From positions 3,015,001 through 3,079,000 of the forward strand of contig NZ_AP018498.1 in assembly GCF_003569745.1 (NCBI RefSeq): 64,000 bases of DNA, given 5' to 3'. The first letter of the stretch is position 1, and each line of letters opens with the position of its first letter. Made by a program: the position numbers and the translations under genes. This DNA is from Altererythrobacter sp. B11. GTDB lineage: Bacteria > Pseudomonadota > Alphaproteobacteria > Sphingomonadales > Sphingomonadaceae. Shown piece after piece: positions 36,216 to 46,600 of the stretch. Below the pieces are notes generated by a model. It was not told the DNA's origin, searched no databases, and worked only from the letters and a program-made list of their open reading frames with translations.

Positions 36216-36923
36216 TCAGTCGCCCGCGATGAAGCTGGTGATGCTCCACTTGCCGTTGCGGCTGGACGCGATCAGGCGATAGTCGATCACGCTGCGCAGC
36301 ATGGGCGTGGCAACATAGCCGGTGTTCTCGCCGATCTTCACCTGCTGGAACGCGGCATCGGGGTGGAGCCCGTCCACCAGTGCCACGACATCCCAGGAAA
36401 GCTGGCGCAGCGCCTTGCCGGTCTGCGGGGAAAGCAGCGGAACATCCTCCCCGGTCACGACCATGTTGGAGAAGGCATCGCCGGGAATATCCTGCGCGAA
36501 ATACCACGGCATGGTGATGCCGCCCTGCGCATTGCGCGCGCAGCCCAGCTTGATCAGCTTGTCCAGCTGGCTCCACAGGTCGGAATCGGGTGCGCTCAGC
36601 CGGGCACGCAGTTCCTGCGTGCCGCCGCCGCCGCCGAAATCGAGCTTGATGTCGCTGGCGGCGAGCGCGGCGAAGCCGTCCACATCGCGCGCCTTCACCA
36701 CTTCGGCCAGTTTCTGGCGGAAGGCATCGGCGCCTTCCAGCCCCACGCACTCGTCACGCGGGGCGTAAGGCCCTTCGGCCACATGGGGCGTCTCGGTGGG
36801 ATCGCCCTGCGCCACATCCACGATGTTCTCGGCGGCTTCCTCTACCGTGTCCGACGGCGCGCTTTCCTGGCTGCAGGCACCAAGCACCAGCGCCGCCGCG
36901 GCAATCCCAATTCCGAACCTCAT
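36216..36923 (-). CDS. Predicted lipoprotein of unknown function
   Basis: 235 residues. Lipoprotein signal MRFGIGIAAAALVLGAC with Cys17, an acidic linker, then an alpha/beta domain. The stretch FRQKLAEVVKARDVDGFAAL with ASDIKLDFGGG resembles the NTF2-like or SnoaL arrangement of helix plus curved sheet, and the C-terminal third includes VVALVDGLHPDAAFQQVKIG. I do not recognise a family. The start ATG overlaps the rmuC stop (ATGA), so both may be translated together. Confidence 0.7.
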   Translation of the reverse strand: MRFGIGIAAAALVLGACSQESAPSDTVEEAAENIVDVAQGDPTETPHVAEGPYAPRDECVGLEGADAFRQKLAEVVKARDVDGFAALAASDIKLDFGGGGGTQELRARLSAPDSDLWSQLDKLIKLGCARNAQGGITMPWYFAQDIPGDAFSNMVVTGEDVPLLSPQTGKALRQLSWDVVALVDGLHPDAAFQQVKIGENTGYVATPMLRSVIDYRLIASSRNGKWSITSFIAGD

Positions 36924-38362
36924 CCCGATCCTTCCACTCCCTCCATCGGGCCGTTCTCCACGAGACGCGGACCATCCGTTTCCTCTATATCCGCAGCCGT
37001 ATAACGCGGCGCGCTTTCGACCAGCTGAACCTCTTCGGCATCGCGTTTGCCGGTTTCGATTCCCTTGTCGCGCAATTTGCGAGCGGAGGACAGGACGTTC
37101 CGCTCATAGCTGCCGACAAATTTGTTGTAATTGGTCACGGCAGTTTCAAGGCCCGAACCGACACGTTTGAGATGATCGCCGGCAATGGCGATGCGGTCAT
37201 AGAGTTCCGTGGCCAGCTGGCCGATTGCCCGCGCCTCCTGCGCCAGCGCATCCTGCCGCCACACCTGCGCCACGGTGCGGGCGATGGCGACGAGATTGGT
37301 AGGCGTGGCCAGCAGGACGTTGTTCCTGAAAGCGAAGTCCCACAAATCCGGATCGCTTTCCAAGGCGGCGGCGACGAAATGCTCGCCCGGCACGAACATC
37401 ACGACATAGTCCGGCGCCTCTTCGAACTGGCTCTGATAGCTCTTCGCGCCGAGCTGCTGCACATGGGTCTTCATGGAGCGCGCATGGGCCAGCAGAGCAA
37501 GGCGGCGCACCTCGCCCTCGTCCGTCTCGAAGGCTTCCTGATAGGCCTTGAGCGACACTTTGGCGTCGATCACCAGCATCTTCTTCCCGGGAATTCGCAC
37601 GATCGCGTCGGGGCGCAGCCGGCCGTCCTCCGTGTCGATCGACTGTTCCAGGAAGAAATCGGTGTGCTGGGTGAGACCGCATTGTTCCAGCACATTCTGC
37701 AACGCACGCTCGCCCCACCGCCCGCGCGCCTTGGGCGCATTGGTGAGCGCGCTGGACAGCTTCATCGCTTCCGCCTGCACCGCCTGCTGCCCTTCGCGCA
37801 TCGACTGGATCAGTCCCGTGAGCTGGCCGAAGGCATCCACCCGCTTCGCTTCCAGCTCGCTCACCTGGCGCTCATAGCTCTTCAGCCGTTCGTCCACCGG
37901 GCGCAGCAGCGCCGCCATGGCTTCCTTGCTCGCCTTCTCCGAATTGCCGAAGCGTTCGGTGGCATTCTTCAGGAATTCTTCCTGTGCGCGGCCCAGCACC
38001 TTCGTCCCGGTGAGCTGGAACTCCTTCAGCAGTTCCGCCCGCGCGTCCATCAGCAGGCGCTTCTGCTCCTCGAAATTGGCGGCATTAGCCTTCAGCGTGG
38101 CGAGTTCGGCGCCGAGCCGTTCGCGTTCCCCCCGCACAGCCTCCAGCTGCTCGGCCAGAGCCTCCGCCCGCTGGGCGCGCACGCTGGCATTTTCCAGATC
38201 GACGATCGCCTGGCGGAAGCGGCCGTCCAGCTCCTCTGCCCGCGAATGACTTTCGCCGTGGCGCTGCTTCCACTCCGCCACGGGCCGCGAGCCCATGAAC
38301 CAGCCGAGCCCCGCGCCCGCCAGAAGGGCGACGATAAGAAGTATGGCGAAGAGGGGATCCAT
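36920..38362 (-). CDS. rmuC: DNA recombination protein RmuC
   Basis: 480 residues. One N-terminal membrane helix (LFAILLIVALLAGAGLGWF), then a long coiled coil (about 45-200), then the RmuC nuclease-like domain: GRWGERALQNVLEQCGL, RPDAIVRIPGKKMLVIDAKV and PDYVVMFVPGEHFVAAALES. RmuC limits inversion of short repeats, of note in a repeat-bearing genome. I start at ATG 38362 (MDPLFA). The next gene, a lipoprotein, overlaps its end. Confidence 0.9.
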   Translation of the reverse strand: MDPLFAILLIVALLAGAGLGWFMGSRPVAEWKQRHGESHSRAEELDGRFRQAIVDLENASVRAQRAEALAEQLEAVRGERERLGAELATLKANAANFEEQKRLLMDARAELLKEFQLTGTKVLGRAQEEFLKNATERFGNSEKASKEAMAALLRPVDERLKSYERQVSELEAKRVDAFGQLTGLIQSMREGQQAVQAEAMKLSSALTNAPKARGRWGERALQNVLEQCGLTQHTDFFLEQSIDTEDGRLRPDAIVRIPGKKMLVIDAKVSLKAYQEAFETDEGEVRRLALLAHARSMKTHVQQLGAKSYQSQFEEAPDYVVMFVPGEHFVAAALESDPDLWDFAFRNNVLLATPTNLVAIARTVAQVWRQDALAQEARAIGQLATELYDRIAIAGDHLKRVGSGLETAVTNYNKFVGSYERNVLSSARKLRDKGIETGKRDAEEVQLVESAPRYTAADIEETDGPRLVENGPMEGVEGSG

Positions 38363-38515
38363 GACACCTGCCGCAAAGGGAACGAAAATGGAACGTAACG
38401 GCGACGCATGGTGCCCGCAACCCCGCTGCGGCAACAATCCACCGCCCGCCCGTCATCAGCCCGCAAGAATCGGGCTTGAGCATTCCGCCCGGAAGATTGT
38501 ATGGACCGCTTACAA

Positions 38516-38546
38516 TTCGTGATTACGAAATTTTCGTGATTGCGAA
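38516..38546. promoter_or_regulatory. Tandem TTCG-N6-CGAA palindromes upstream of fhs
   Basis: TTCGTGATTACGAA (38516-38529) and TTCGTGATTGCGAA (38533-38546) are two copies of one inverted repeat at 17-bp spacing, 63-93 bp before the fhs start codon. The region from 38363 to 38608 is otherwise without genes. Two regulator dimers bound side by side is the simplest reading; the regulator is unknown. Confidence 0.5.
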
Positions 38547-38608
38547 AAATCTGCGGCACGAGCCGCCGGAATTCGACTTGGCAATTGCCCCCAACGGAGA
38601 GGACACCG

Positions 38609-40273
38609 ATGCCCACCGATATCGAGATCGCCCGTCAGGCTACCCTGATCCCCATCACCGAAGTGGCCAAGAAGGCCGGCGTGCCGGACGATGCGCTGAT
38701 CCCCTATGGCAAGTACAAGGCCAAGGTGGACACGGCGGCGCTGCCCAAGGATTCGAACGGCAAGCTGATCCTCGTCACCGCGATCAACCCGACTCCGGCC
38801 GGCGAAGGCAAGACCACGACCTCGGTCGGCCTCAGCGACGCGCTGCACCTGATCGGCAAGAAGACCATGCTGTGCCTGCGTGAGCCGAGCCTGGGCCCGT
38901 GCTTCGGCGTCAAGGGCGGCGGCGCCGGCGGCGGCAAGAGCCAGGTCATGCCGATGGACGAGATCAACCTGCACTTCACGGGTGACTTCCACGCCATCAC
39001 CAGCGCGCACAATCTGCTGAGCGCGATGATCGACAACTCGATCTACTGGGGCAACCCGAACGACATCGACCTGCGCCGCGTGACCTGGCGCCGCGTGCTG
39101 GACATGAACGATCGCGCGCTGCGCCAGATCGTCGGCCCGCTCGGCGGCGTGTCGAACGGCTTCCCGCGCGAAACCGGCTTCGACATCACCGTGGCGTCCG
39201 AAATCATGGCGATCCTGTGCCTCGCCAGCGATCTCGACGATCTGCAGAAGCGCCTGGGCGACATCATCATCGGCTATCGCCGCGACAAGACCCCGGTGTT
39301 CTGCCGCGACATCAAGGCCGACCGCGCGATGACCGTGCTGCTGAAGGACGCGATCCTGCCGAACCTGGTGCAGACGCTGGAAAACAACCCGGCCTTCCTG
39401 CACGGCGGCCCCTTCGCCAACATCGCCCATGGCTGCAACTCGGTGATCGCCACCAAGACCGCGCTGCAGATGGCCGACTACGTCGTGACCGAGGCCGGCT
39501 TCGGCGCCGACCTGGGTGCCGAGAAGTTCATGGACATCAAGTGCCGCCTCGCCGGCCTCAAGCCCGACGCGATCGTGCTGGTAGCGACGGTCCGCTCGCT
39601 CAAGATGAACGGCGGCGTGCCCAAGGCCGACCTCACCAAGGGTGAGAATGTCGAGGCCGTCCGCGCCGGTTCGGTCAACCTCAAGCGCCATATCGAGAAC
39701 GTGAAGAAGTTCGGCATCACGCCGACCATCGCGATCAATCACTTCTATCTCGATACCGATGCCGAGATCGCCGTGATCAAGGAAATGGCCGAGAGCTATG
39801 GCGCCGATGCCGTGATCTGCAAGCACTGGGCCGAAGGCGGCGAAGGTGCGCGAGAACTGGCCGAGATCGTGAGCAAGAAGGCCGATGCCGGCGCCCCCGA
39901 TTTCAACCAGCTCTATCCGAGCGCGATGCCGCTGGCCGAGAAGATCGAGACCGTCGCCACCGAAATCTATCGCGCGGCCTCGGTCGCCATCCCCACTTCG
40001 GTGCGCAAGCAGCTGAAGCAGTGGGAAGAGATGGGCTATGGCGAATATCCGGTGTGCATGGCCAAGACGCAGTACAGCTTCTCGACCGACCCGACCGCGC
40101 TCGGCGCGCCCGAAGGTCACGAGATCGCCATCCGCGAAGTGCGCCTCTCGGCCGGTGCCGGCTTCGTGGTCGCCATCGCGGGCGACATCATGACCATGCC
40201 GGGCCTGCCCAAGGTTCCTTCGGCCGAGAACATCTATCTCGACGAGAACGGCCAGATCGAAGGCCTGTTCTGA
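38609..40273 (+). CDS. fhs: Formate-tetrahydrofolate ligase
   Basis: 554 residues. It makes 10-formyl-THF from formate, THF and ATP. Landmarks: [20 protein letters not shown] (P-loop), [60 protein letters not shown] and the C-terminal [10 protein letters not shown]-like [12 protein letters not shown]. Codon use is strongly biased to C-ending codons relative to neighbours, which suggests high expression. ATG 38609 has GGAGAGG upstream. The product supplies formyl groups to Fmt (gene at 42.6 kb) and purine synthesis. Confidence 0.95.
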   Translation: MPTDIEIARQATLIPITEVAKKAGVPDDALIPYGKYKAKVDTAALPKDSNGKLILVTAINPTPAGEGKTTTSVGLSDALHLIGKKTMLCLREPSLGPCFGVKGGGAGGGKSQVMPMDEINLHFTGDFHAITSAHNLLSAMIDNSIYWGNPNDIDLRRVTWRRVLDMNDRALRQIVGPLGGVSNGFPRETGFDITVASEIMAILCLASDLDDLQKRLGDIIIGYRRDKTPVFCRDIKADRAMTVLLKDAILPNLVQTLENNPAFLHGGPFANIAHGCNSVIATKTALQMADYVVTEAGFGADLGAEKFMDIKCRLAGLKPDAIVLVATVRSLKMNGGVPKADLTKGENVEAVRAGSVNLKRHIENVKKFGITPTIAINHFYLDTDAEIAVIKEMAESYGADAVICKHWAEGGEGARELAEIVSKKADAGAPDFNQLYPSAMPLAEKIETVATEIYRAASVAIPTSVRKQLKQWEEMGYGEYPVCMAKTQYSFSTDPTALGAPEGHEIAIREVRLSAGAGFVVAIAGDIMTMPGLPKVPSAENIYLDENGQIEGLF

Positions 40274-40295
40274 GGCTTCGTCACCGCTGAAACGG

Positions 40296-40327
40296 GAAAG
40301 GGCCGCTCCGCAAGGGGAGGCCCTTTC
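40296..40327 (+). terminator. Rho-independent terminator after fhs
   Basis: GAAAGGGCC and GGCCCTTTC form a perfect 9-bp stem around a 14-nt loop, ending in TTTCTGCTT. It also lies at the 3' end of the convergent DUF1622 gene, so it may act in both directions. Confidence 0.75.
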
Positions 40328-40340
40328 TGCTTGGACTCAC

Positions 40341-40718
40341 TCAGCCCGCGGGTTTCTGCCAGGGCCAGCGCCCGTCGATCTCCACCTCCAGGCTGAACGA
40401 CAGGAAGGTGCGGATGATCACGATCAGGCCCAGCACCAGCACGCTCTGCAGCGTGGGCTCCACCGCCACGGTGCGGATGATGTCGGCCGCCACCAGCAGT
40501 TCGAGTCCGGTCAGGATCGAGCGGCCCAGCGTCTTGCGGAAGCCGGGAACGAGATCGCCGCGAGCAGCCGATCGGCGCCCGCTGGGAAGGCCCAGCCCGC
40601 CCAGCGCGAACTGCACCATGGCGAGCAGCGTTCCCGCGATGATCACGCCGATGCCGGCGAATTCGAACAGCCGGGCGACGCCCGTGGCGAAGGAGAGCAT
40701 CTGCGCATCGGTGAGCAT
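40341..40718 (-). CDS. DUF1622 family membrane protein
   Basis: 125 residues. Three hydrophobic helices: FEFAGIGVIIAGTLLAMVQF, then after a basic loop (RKTLGRSILTGLELLVAADII) and VLVLGLIVIIRTFLSFSLEV, with EIDGRWPWQ at the C-terminus, which is the DUF1622 hallmark. Function unknown. I start at ATG 40718 in preference to a TTG three codons upstream. Confidence 0.82.
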   Translation of the reverse strand: MLTDAQMLSFATGVARLFEFAGIGVIIAGTLLAMVQFALGGLGLPSGRRSAARGDLVPGFRKTLGRSILTGLELLVAADIIRTVAVEPTLQSVLVLGLIVIIRTFLSFSLEVEIDGRWPWQKPAG

Positions 40719-40826
40719 GAGAGCCAAATCCGCCGGGCGCCCGACCGGTTCCGCAGGTTCACTTCCGCGGCGCGGCCGGAACCGCTCCTGCCCCTCATTC
40801 GCTCAATCGGATGAAAGGAGCATGCG

Positions 40827-41237
40827 ATGTCGATCGAGAAGATGATTGCCGAACACCCGCAGGTCGGGGGCGATTACAACCCACAGCTGGGGCAGGCGGT
40901 GAAGCACGCCATGTATTGCGCCGCGATCTGCAACAGCTGCGCCGATGCCTGTTCGGCCGAAGAGATGGAGATGCGCCGCTGCATCCGCCTGTGCCTGGAT
41001 TGCTCGGACGTGTGCACCGCCACCTATCGCGTGGCGAGCCGCCGCACCGATCACAACCGGCAGCTCATCCGCAGCCTGCTGGCGACCTGCATCGCTGCCT
41101 GCGAGGTGTGCGAAGCCGAGTGCAGCCAGCATGACAATGCCCACTGCCGCCGCTGCGCGCAGATGTGCCGCGAATGCGCCGAGGATTGCCGCAAGGCGCT
41201 GGAAACGCTGAACGACGAGGCGCACGAGGCGGCCTGA
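40827..41237 (+). CDS. Cys-rich four-helix-bundle copper-binding protein (DUF326)
   Basis: 136 residues with 17 cysteines, most in CxxxC or CxxC spacing along helices: YCAAICNSCADAC, RCIRLCLDCSDVC, TCIAACEVCEAEC and HCRRCAQMCRECAEDC. This is the DUF326/Csp-type bundle that stores Cu(I) ions inside the helix core. There is no signal peptide, so it is probably cytoplasmic, as in Csp3. GAAAGGAG precedes the ATG. It lies next to a peptide deformylase with a His-rich insertion. Confidence 0.9.
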   Translation: MSIEKMIAEHPQVGGDYNPQLGQAVKHAMYCAAICNSCADACSAEEMEMRRCIRLCLDCSDVCTATYRVASRRTDHNRQLIRSLLATCIAACEVCEAECSQHDNAHCRRCAQMCRECAEDCRKALETLNDEAHEAA

Positions 41238-41267
41238 ACCGCCCCGCCCCTCAACTAAAGACCAGCC

Positions 41268-41834
41268 TCAGGCCGCCTTGCGCAGCTTTTCCAGCTTCTT
41301 CAGCGCCATGCCGCGCTTCAGGCGGCTGAGGTGGTCGATGAACAGAATGCCTTCGAGATGGTCCATCTCGTGCTGGATGCAGGTGGCCATCAGCCCCTCC
41401 ATCTGCTCTTCATGGACGGTGCCTTGCAGATCCTGCCAGCGCACCCGGCAGCTCAGCGGGCGATCGACGTCGGCATAGATGTCCGGCACCGACAGGCAGC
41501 CTTCCTGATAGGTGTTGAACTGCTCGGAAGGATCGAGGATTTCCGGATTCACGAACACGCGCGGTTCCCGCCGGGTCGGCTGATGCGTGTGCTCATGCCC
41601 GTCGTGATGGCAGACCTCGGGCTCCGCATCGGGGTCCTCCGGCTGCAGGTCGATCACCAGCACGCGCAGCGGCACGCCGACCTGAATGGCGGCGAGGCCG
41701 ATGCCATGGGCATGGTACATCGTCTCGAACATGTCCTCGACCAGCGTCTTCAGCTCCGCGTCGAAGGTTTCGACGGGCTTGGACACGGTTTTCAGCCGGG
41801 GATCCGGCACTTCAATGATTTCGCGTATGGCCAT
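41268..41834 (-). CDS. def: Peptide deformylase with His-rich insertion
   Basis: 188 residues. It removes the formyl group from new proteins; all three motifs are present: HGIGLAAIQVG (motif 1), EGCLSVP (motif 2, Cys metal ligand) and QHEMDHLEG (motif 3, two His ligands). Between motifs 1 and 2 is an insertion rich in metal ligands, CHHDGHEHTH (residues 75-84), not typical of the enzyme. I start at ATG 41834 (MAIREIIEVP). The formyl-adding partner fmt is 0.7 kb away on the other side of recR. Confidence 0.93.
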   Translation of the reverse strand: MAIREIIEVPDPRLKTVSKPVETFDAELKTLVEDMFETMYHAHGIGLAAIQVGVPLRVLVIDLQPEDPDAEPEVCHHDGHEHTHQPTRREPRVFVNPEILDPSEQFNTYQEGCLSVPDIYADVDRPLSCRVRWQDLQGTVHEEQMEGLMATCIQHEMDHLEGILFIDHLSRLKRGMALKKLEKLRKAA

Positions 41835-41935
41835 GCGGCGAAGATAATGCCTCGCGCGACGGCCGGCAAGGTTGGTGCGCATGCTGTTTGCATGGCTCCC
41901 TTCCGATCCTCGCTCGCCCTGAGCCGCGCTCCGCG

Positions 41936-42532
41936 TCAGCCTACGGGCCGCCGCGCGCGCAGCGCCTGCGCCAGTGTGCCCTCGTCGAGATAATCGAGCT
42001 CACCCCCCACCGGCAGGCCATGCGCCAGCTGGGTGATCCGCACCGGATAGGTCTCCAGCCGCTCCGCCAGATAATGCGCCGTCGTCTGCCCTTCCAGCGT
42101 GGCGTTCATCGCCAGCACCACCTCGTCCACCCCGCCTTCGGCCACGCGATCGAGCAGGCGGCCGATCGACAGGTCTTCCGGCCGCACGCCCTCCAGCGCG
42201 GAGAGGCGCCCGCCGAGCACATGATAGCGGCCGGTGAACAGGCGCGCACGGTCGAGCGCCCAGAGATCCGCCACGTCCTCCACCACGCACAGCTGCCGGG
42301 CATCGCGGCGCGGATCGGCGCAGATGCCGCAGGGATCGCGCGTATCCACATTTCCGCAGGTGCTGCATTCCACCAGCGTTTCCTGCACCGCCGCCAGGGC
42401 CTCCACCAGCTGGCCCAGCGCCGTATCGCGCCGCTTCACCAGCCACAGCACCGCACGCCGTGCGGAGCGCGGGCCGAGGCCCGGCAGCCGGGCCAGCGCG
42501 GCGCTGAGCGCCTCGATCTCTTGCGATGCCAT
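41936..42532 (-). CDS. recR: Recombination mediator protein RecR
   Basis: 198 residues. N-terminal helix-hairpin-helix [19 protein letters not shown], a four-Cys zinc finger [16 protein letters not shown], a Toprim segment [14 protein letters not shown] and a C-terminal [18 protein letters not shown]. It works with RecF/RecO to load RecA at gaps. I begin at ATG 42532 ([10 protein letters not shown]). It is divergent from fmt with about 46 bp between. Confidence 0.94.
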   Translation of the reverse strand: MASQEIEALSAALARLPGLGPRSARRAVLWLVKRRDTALGQLVEALAAVQETLVECSTCGNVDTRDPCGICADPRRDARQLCVVEDVADLWALDRARLFTGRYHVLGGRLSALEGVRPEDLSIGRLLDRVAEGGVDEVVLAMNATLEGQTTAHYLAERLETYPVRITQLAHGLPVGGELDYLDEGTLAQALRARRPVG

Positions 42533-42578
42533 GCCCCCGCAGATAGGGCCAGCTGCCGCGGATAGAAAGGGTTGGCAC

Positions 42579-43487
42579 ATGCGCATCATCTTCATGGGCA
42601 CGCCCGAATTCTCGGTGCCGACCCTCCGGGCGCTTCACGAAGCGGGGCATGAGATCGCCGCGGTCTATTCCCAGCCGCCGCGCCCGGCCGGGCGAGGGAA
42701 GCGCGAACGCCCCTCCCCCGTGCACCAGGCGGCGCTGGAGCTGGGGCTGGAGGTGCGCACGCCGCAGCGCCTGCGCGATCTGCAGGTGGAGGCCGATTTC
42801 CTCGCTCTCGATGCCGATGTGGCGGTGGTGGTCGCCTATGGCCTGATCCTGCCCCCGCCGCTGCTGGAAGGCCCGCGCCACGGCTGCCTCAACGTCCACG
42901 CCTCGCTGCTGCCGCGCTGGCGCGGGGCGGCGCCGATCCAGCGGGCGATCCTGGCGGGCGATACCATGACGGGCGTTTGCATCATGCGCATGGAAGCCGG
43001 GCTCGACACGGGCCCGGTGCTGGCAACGGCGCGCGTGCCGGTGGAGGACAAGACCAGCGGCGAATTGCATCAGGAACTGGCGGAGATCGGCGGGCGGCTG
43101 ATGGTGGAGACGCTGGCGCAGCTGCCCGGCCTGCGGGCCGAGCCGCAGGACGAATTCGGCGCCACCCATGCGGCCAAGATCGACAAGGCCGAAGCGCGGA
43201 TCGACTGGACCAGGCCCGCCGAACTGATCGAGCGCGAGGTGCGCGCCTTCGCCCCCTTCCCCGGCTCGTGGTTCGAGCTGGAGGGCGAACGCGTGAAGCT
43301 GCTGCGCGCCCATGTGATCGGCGTGAATGGCGCGCCCGGCACCGTGCTGGACGATGAGCTGACGATCGCCTGCGGCAATGCCGCGATTCGCCCCGTCACG
43401 CTGCAGCGGGCGGGCAAACCGGCGATGAGCGCAAAAGATTTTTTGCGCGGCAAGCCTGTGGAAAAAGGGCAAATTCTTCGCTGGTAA
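42579..43487 (+). CDS. fmt: Methionyl-tRNA formyltransferase
   Basis: 302 residues. [18 protein letters not shown] start, [20 protein letters not shown] with the catalytic Asn-His, then the Asp in [12 protein letters not shown], and a C-terminal beta-barrel ending [14 protein letters not shown]. It uses 10-formyl-THF made by fhs. ATG 42579 follows a GAAAGGG. Fmt, def and fhs all lie within 5 kb. Confidence 0.94.
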   Translation: MRIIFMGTPEFSVPTLRALHEAGHEIAAVYSQPPRPAGRGKRERPSPVHQAALELGLEVRTPQRLRDLQVEADFLALDADVAVVVAYGLILPPPLLEGPRHGCLNVHASLLPRWRGAAPIQRAILAGDTMTGVCIMRMEAGLDTGPVLATARVPVEDKTSGELHQELAEIGGRLMVETLAQLPGLRAEPQDEFGATHAAKIDKAEARIDWTRPAELIEREVRAFAPFPGSWFELEGERVKLLRAHVIGVNGAPGTVLDDELTIACGNAAIRPVTLQRAGKPAMSAKDFLRGKPVEKGQILRW

Positions 43488-43589
43488 GGCGTAAATCGCG
43501 GTGTGGTGAACGGCCGGGCTCGCCGGGATGCTGTAGTGTCTCAACACCCCGCGTTAGGATTTCGTGCACCATCGAAGTCTAGCTGCTGA

Positions 43590-43614
43590 GGGGACAATTC
43601 TCTCAGGAGTCCCC
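43590..43614 (+). promoter_or_regulatory. Hairpin holding the ribosome-binding site of the autotransporter gene
   Basis: GGGGAC (43590-43595) pairs with GTCCCC (43609-43614), which abuts the ATG at 43615. The 13-nt loop contains CAGGA, the only Shine-Dalgarno match. Folding would hold the start in a stem end, so translation could be conditional. Confidence 0.4.
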
Positions 43615-46600
43615 ATGAAAAGTGCCCGCTTCACGGCCATCTCGGCCGCCCTTCTGCTCGCCTCCGTTTCTGCGCCGGCCCTGGCCGCGAACAATGCTCT
43701 GGTTATCGGAAGCTATGGCACGGACGGCCTGACCGACCGGTTGCAGGTCGCCGGCTATGATGTGACCACCGCTAATGACCTTAATGCCATCACTGACCTG
43801 AGCACGTTCACGCAGGTCTGGGATCTGCGTTACAGCACCGCCCTATCCACTTCAGAATCCACCATGATGATGGACTATCTCGGCAACGGCGGCGGTCTGT
43901 TCCTCATTGGCGAAGACCCCTACTACAACACGCGTAATGACAGCATCGTGTCGTTCATCAACGGCGCAGGGGGCGGTGGTCTCACCTATAGCGGTAACGC
44001 GACCCAGACGATCTACGTCACAGACACCTTCAACGGCGATGGAACTGTTGTCAGCAGCACGTCAGAAGGAATCCCAGTCGTTGTCGCTGCGACCTTCGGC
44101 AACGCAGGCAATGGCACCTATTTCTTGACCACCCAGCCCAACGGCGGCGGTGAAGGCGTTGGCGTCGCTTTCGGCAAGGGCAGTCTGGCGAACGCGCTTG
44201 ATGGGCGGATCGTCTCTTATCTGGATGTCGACACCTTCCCGTTGTATTCGCTGCAGCAGTACACCGCGCTGCGAAACCTTACGGATCGCATGATCTCGTT
44301 CGTGGCAGGCGGCTTCCAGGTCGATCCCAGCCTTCCGCCGGTAAACGGCGGCCCGACGGTGATCGACGGCAGCCAGCCTTCGTTCGATCTTACCTCCCCG
44401 GCGGCAAGCGGCCAGACAGTGACCTTCGACGGGGGCACGCTTGCCATGACCGACGGCGCCGCCGGCACCACCCTGGCAGCGGACGTCGTGCTGAACGACG
44501 GTGGCGGGTTCATCGATACGCTCGGCGCTGACACGAGCATCACCGGCAACATTAGTGGCACCGGCGGGCTCAATGCCAATGGCGGCGGAATCCTGCTGCT
44601 GTCGGGCACCAACACCCATACGGGTGGCGTCATGGTAATGGGTGGCACGAAGCTGGCCATCACCACTGCCGCGGCGCTGGGCACCGGGGGCGTCGTGCTC
44701 AACTTCGGCACGCTCCATGCCATCGACAACATGCGGATCGACAACAACGTCATGCTGATGGGGAGCAACAACGGCTTCGACGTTCGCACCAGCAATGTCG
44801 AAATCGCGGGCGTGATCGAAGGGAACGGCGGCTTCATCAAGGGCGGCGCGGGCACGCTAGTCCTGTCCGGTGCGAACACATATCTGGGTAACACGGTAAT
44901 CGCTGACGGCCGAATTGTCGGCAACACCGGCTCTATCAAGGGCAATGTGGTGAACCTCGCCACGCTGGAGTTCAATCAGGCCCTCAATGGTGTCTTCTCG
45001 GGCAACATCTCGGGGACCGGCACGCTGGTAAAGAGCGGCGGCAGCGCCCTCATCCTCACCGGAGAAAACACCTATACCGGCGGCACTCTGATCGCCGGCG
45101 GAACGCTGGTGGGCAGCACAAAATCTCTCACGGGCAACATCGTCAACAATTCCGTGCTTCAGTTCGACCAGTCGGATGATGGAACCTTTGCCGGCGACAT
45201 TTCCGGAAATGGCCTGCTGGTGAAGAATGGTGACGGCACCCTGACGCTAACGGGCAACAACAGCTACACCAACGGCACTGTAATCAATGGTGGGACGCTG
45301 GCCGCAAGCACGCAGTCGCTTGGCGGAGACGTGGCGAACTTCGCCACCCTGCAATTCAACCAAGCCACGGACGGCACTTTCACCGGGGAGATCTCGGGCA
45401 CGGGCATGCTCGTCAAGACGGGCGCAGGAACGCTCACACTGACCGGCGGCAACAGCTATCAGGGTGGCACGAAGATCGTCGAAGGCACGCTGGCGGGGGA
45501 CACCAATTCCCTGTCCCGCGACATCGTCAACGACGCCACGCTGCAGTTCGACCAGACCTCCGACGGCACCTTCGCCGGCGTCGTGTCGGGCACGGGCATG
45601 TTGGTGAAGACCGGCAGCGGGGCGCTCACGCTCACCGGCGCCAACAGCTACACCGGCGGCACGACGATTTCCGAAGGCACGCTGGTGGGCAACACCGCCT
45701 CGCTTAGCGGCAACGTCGTGAACAACGCGACGCTGCAGCTCGATCAGGCCACCGACGGCAATTTTGCAGGCAATGTCAGCGGTACCGGCGCGCTGGTGAA
45801 GACCGGGAACGGCACGCTGACGCTCACGGGCGCCAACAGCTATACGGGCGGCACCACGATCGCCGGCGGCATGCTGGTGGCGAACGCCGGCTCGCTTAGC
45901 GGCACGATCGCCAACGACGCCACACTGCAGTTCGACCAGGCGACCAATGGCACCTTTGCCGGTGACGTCTCCGGTACGGGCGGCATGGTGAAGACCGGCG
46001 CGGGCAAGCTCGAGCTGACCGGCACCGGCAGCTACACTGGCCCCACGCTGGTGCAGGCGGGTGCGCTGGCGGTGAACGGCACGCTGGCTTCGACCGTGGA
46101 CGTACAGGCGGATGCCCGCTTGATGGGCCGCGGCACTATTGGCGGCCTGATCGTGCGCACGGAAGCCACGCTGGCCCCGGGCAATTCGATCGACACGCTG
46201 CATGTCGCCACCACGGCGCTGTTCGAAGCCGATTCCATCTATGAGGTGGAAGTCAACGCGGCGGGCGATGCCGATCGGCTGATCGCCGATGGTGCGGTGA
46301 CGATCGAGGGCGGCCAGGTGGCCGTGCTGGCGGAGAATGGCGACTATGCGCCGCTTTCCACCTACACGATCATCACGGGCGCCTCGGTGAACGGCACGTT
46401 CGAAGGCGTGACCTCCAATCTCGCCTTCCTCAGCCCTTCGCTCAGCTACACCGGCACCGACGTAACGCTGCAGCTGCTGCGCAACGACCTTGCCTTCAGC
46501 GCGGCCGCCGCCACGGCAAACCAGCGCGGAACAGCACTGGCAATCGACACCGCCTTCGCGGCGGACACCCCGCTTTATGACGCGCTGGTGGGCGAAAGCG

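Noticed and set aside
44860-46060. Regular 192-bp repeats as a CRISPR-like array
   Set aside because: They are in-frame, diverged coding repeats of an autotransporter passenger without constant short repeats and unique spacers.
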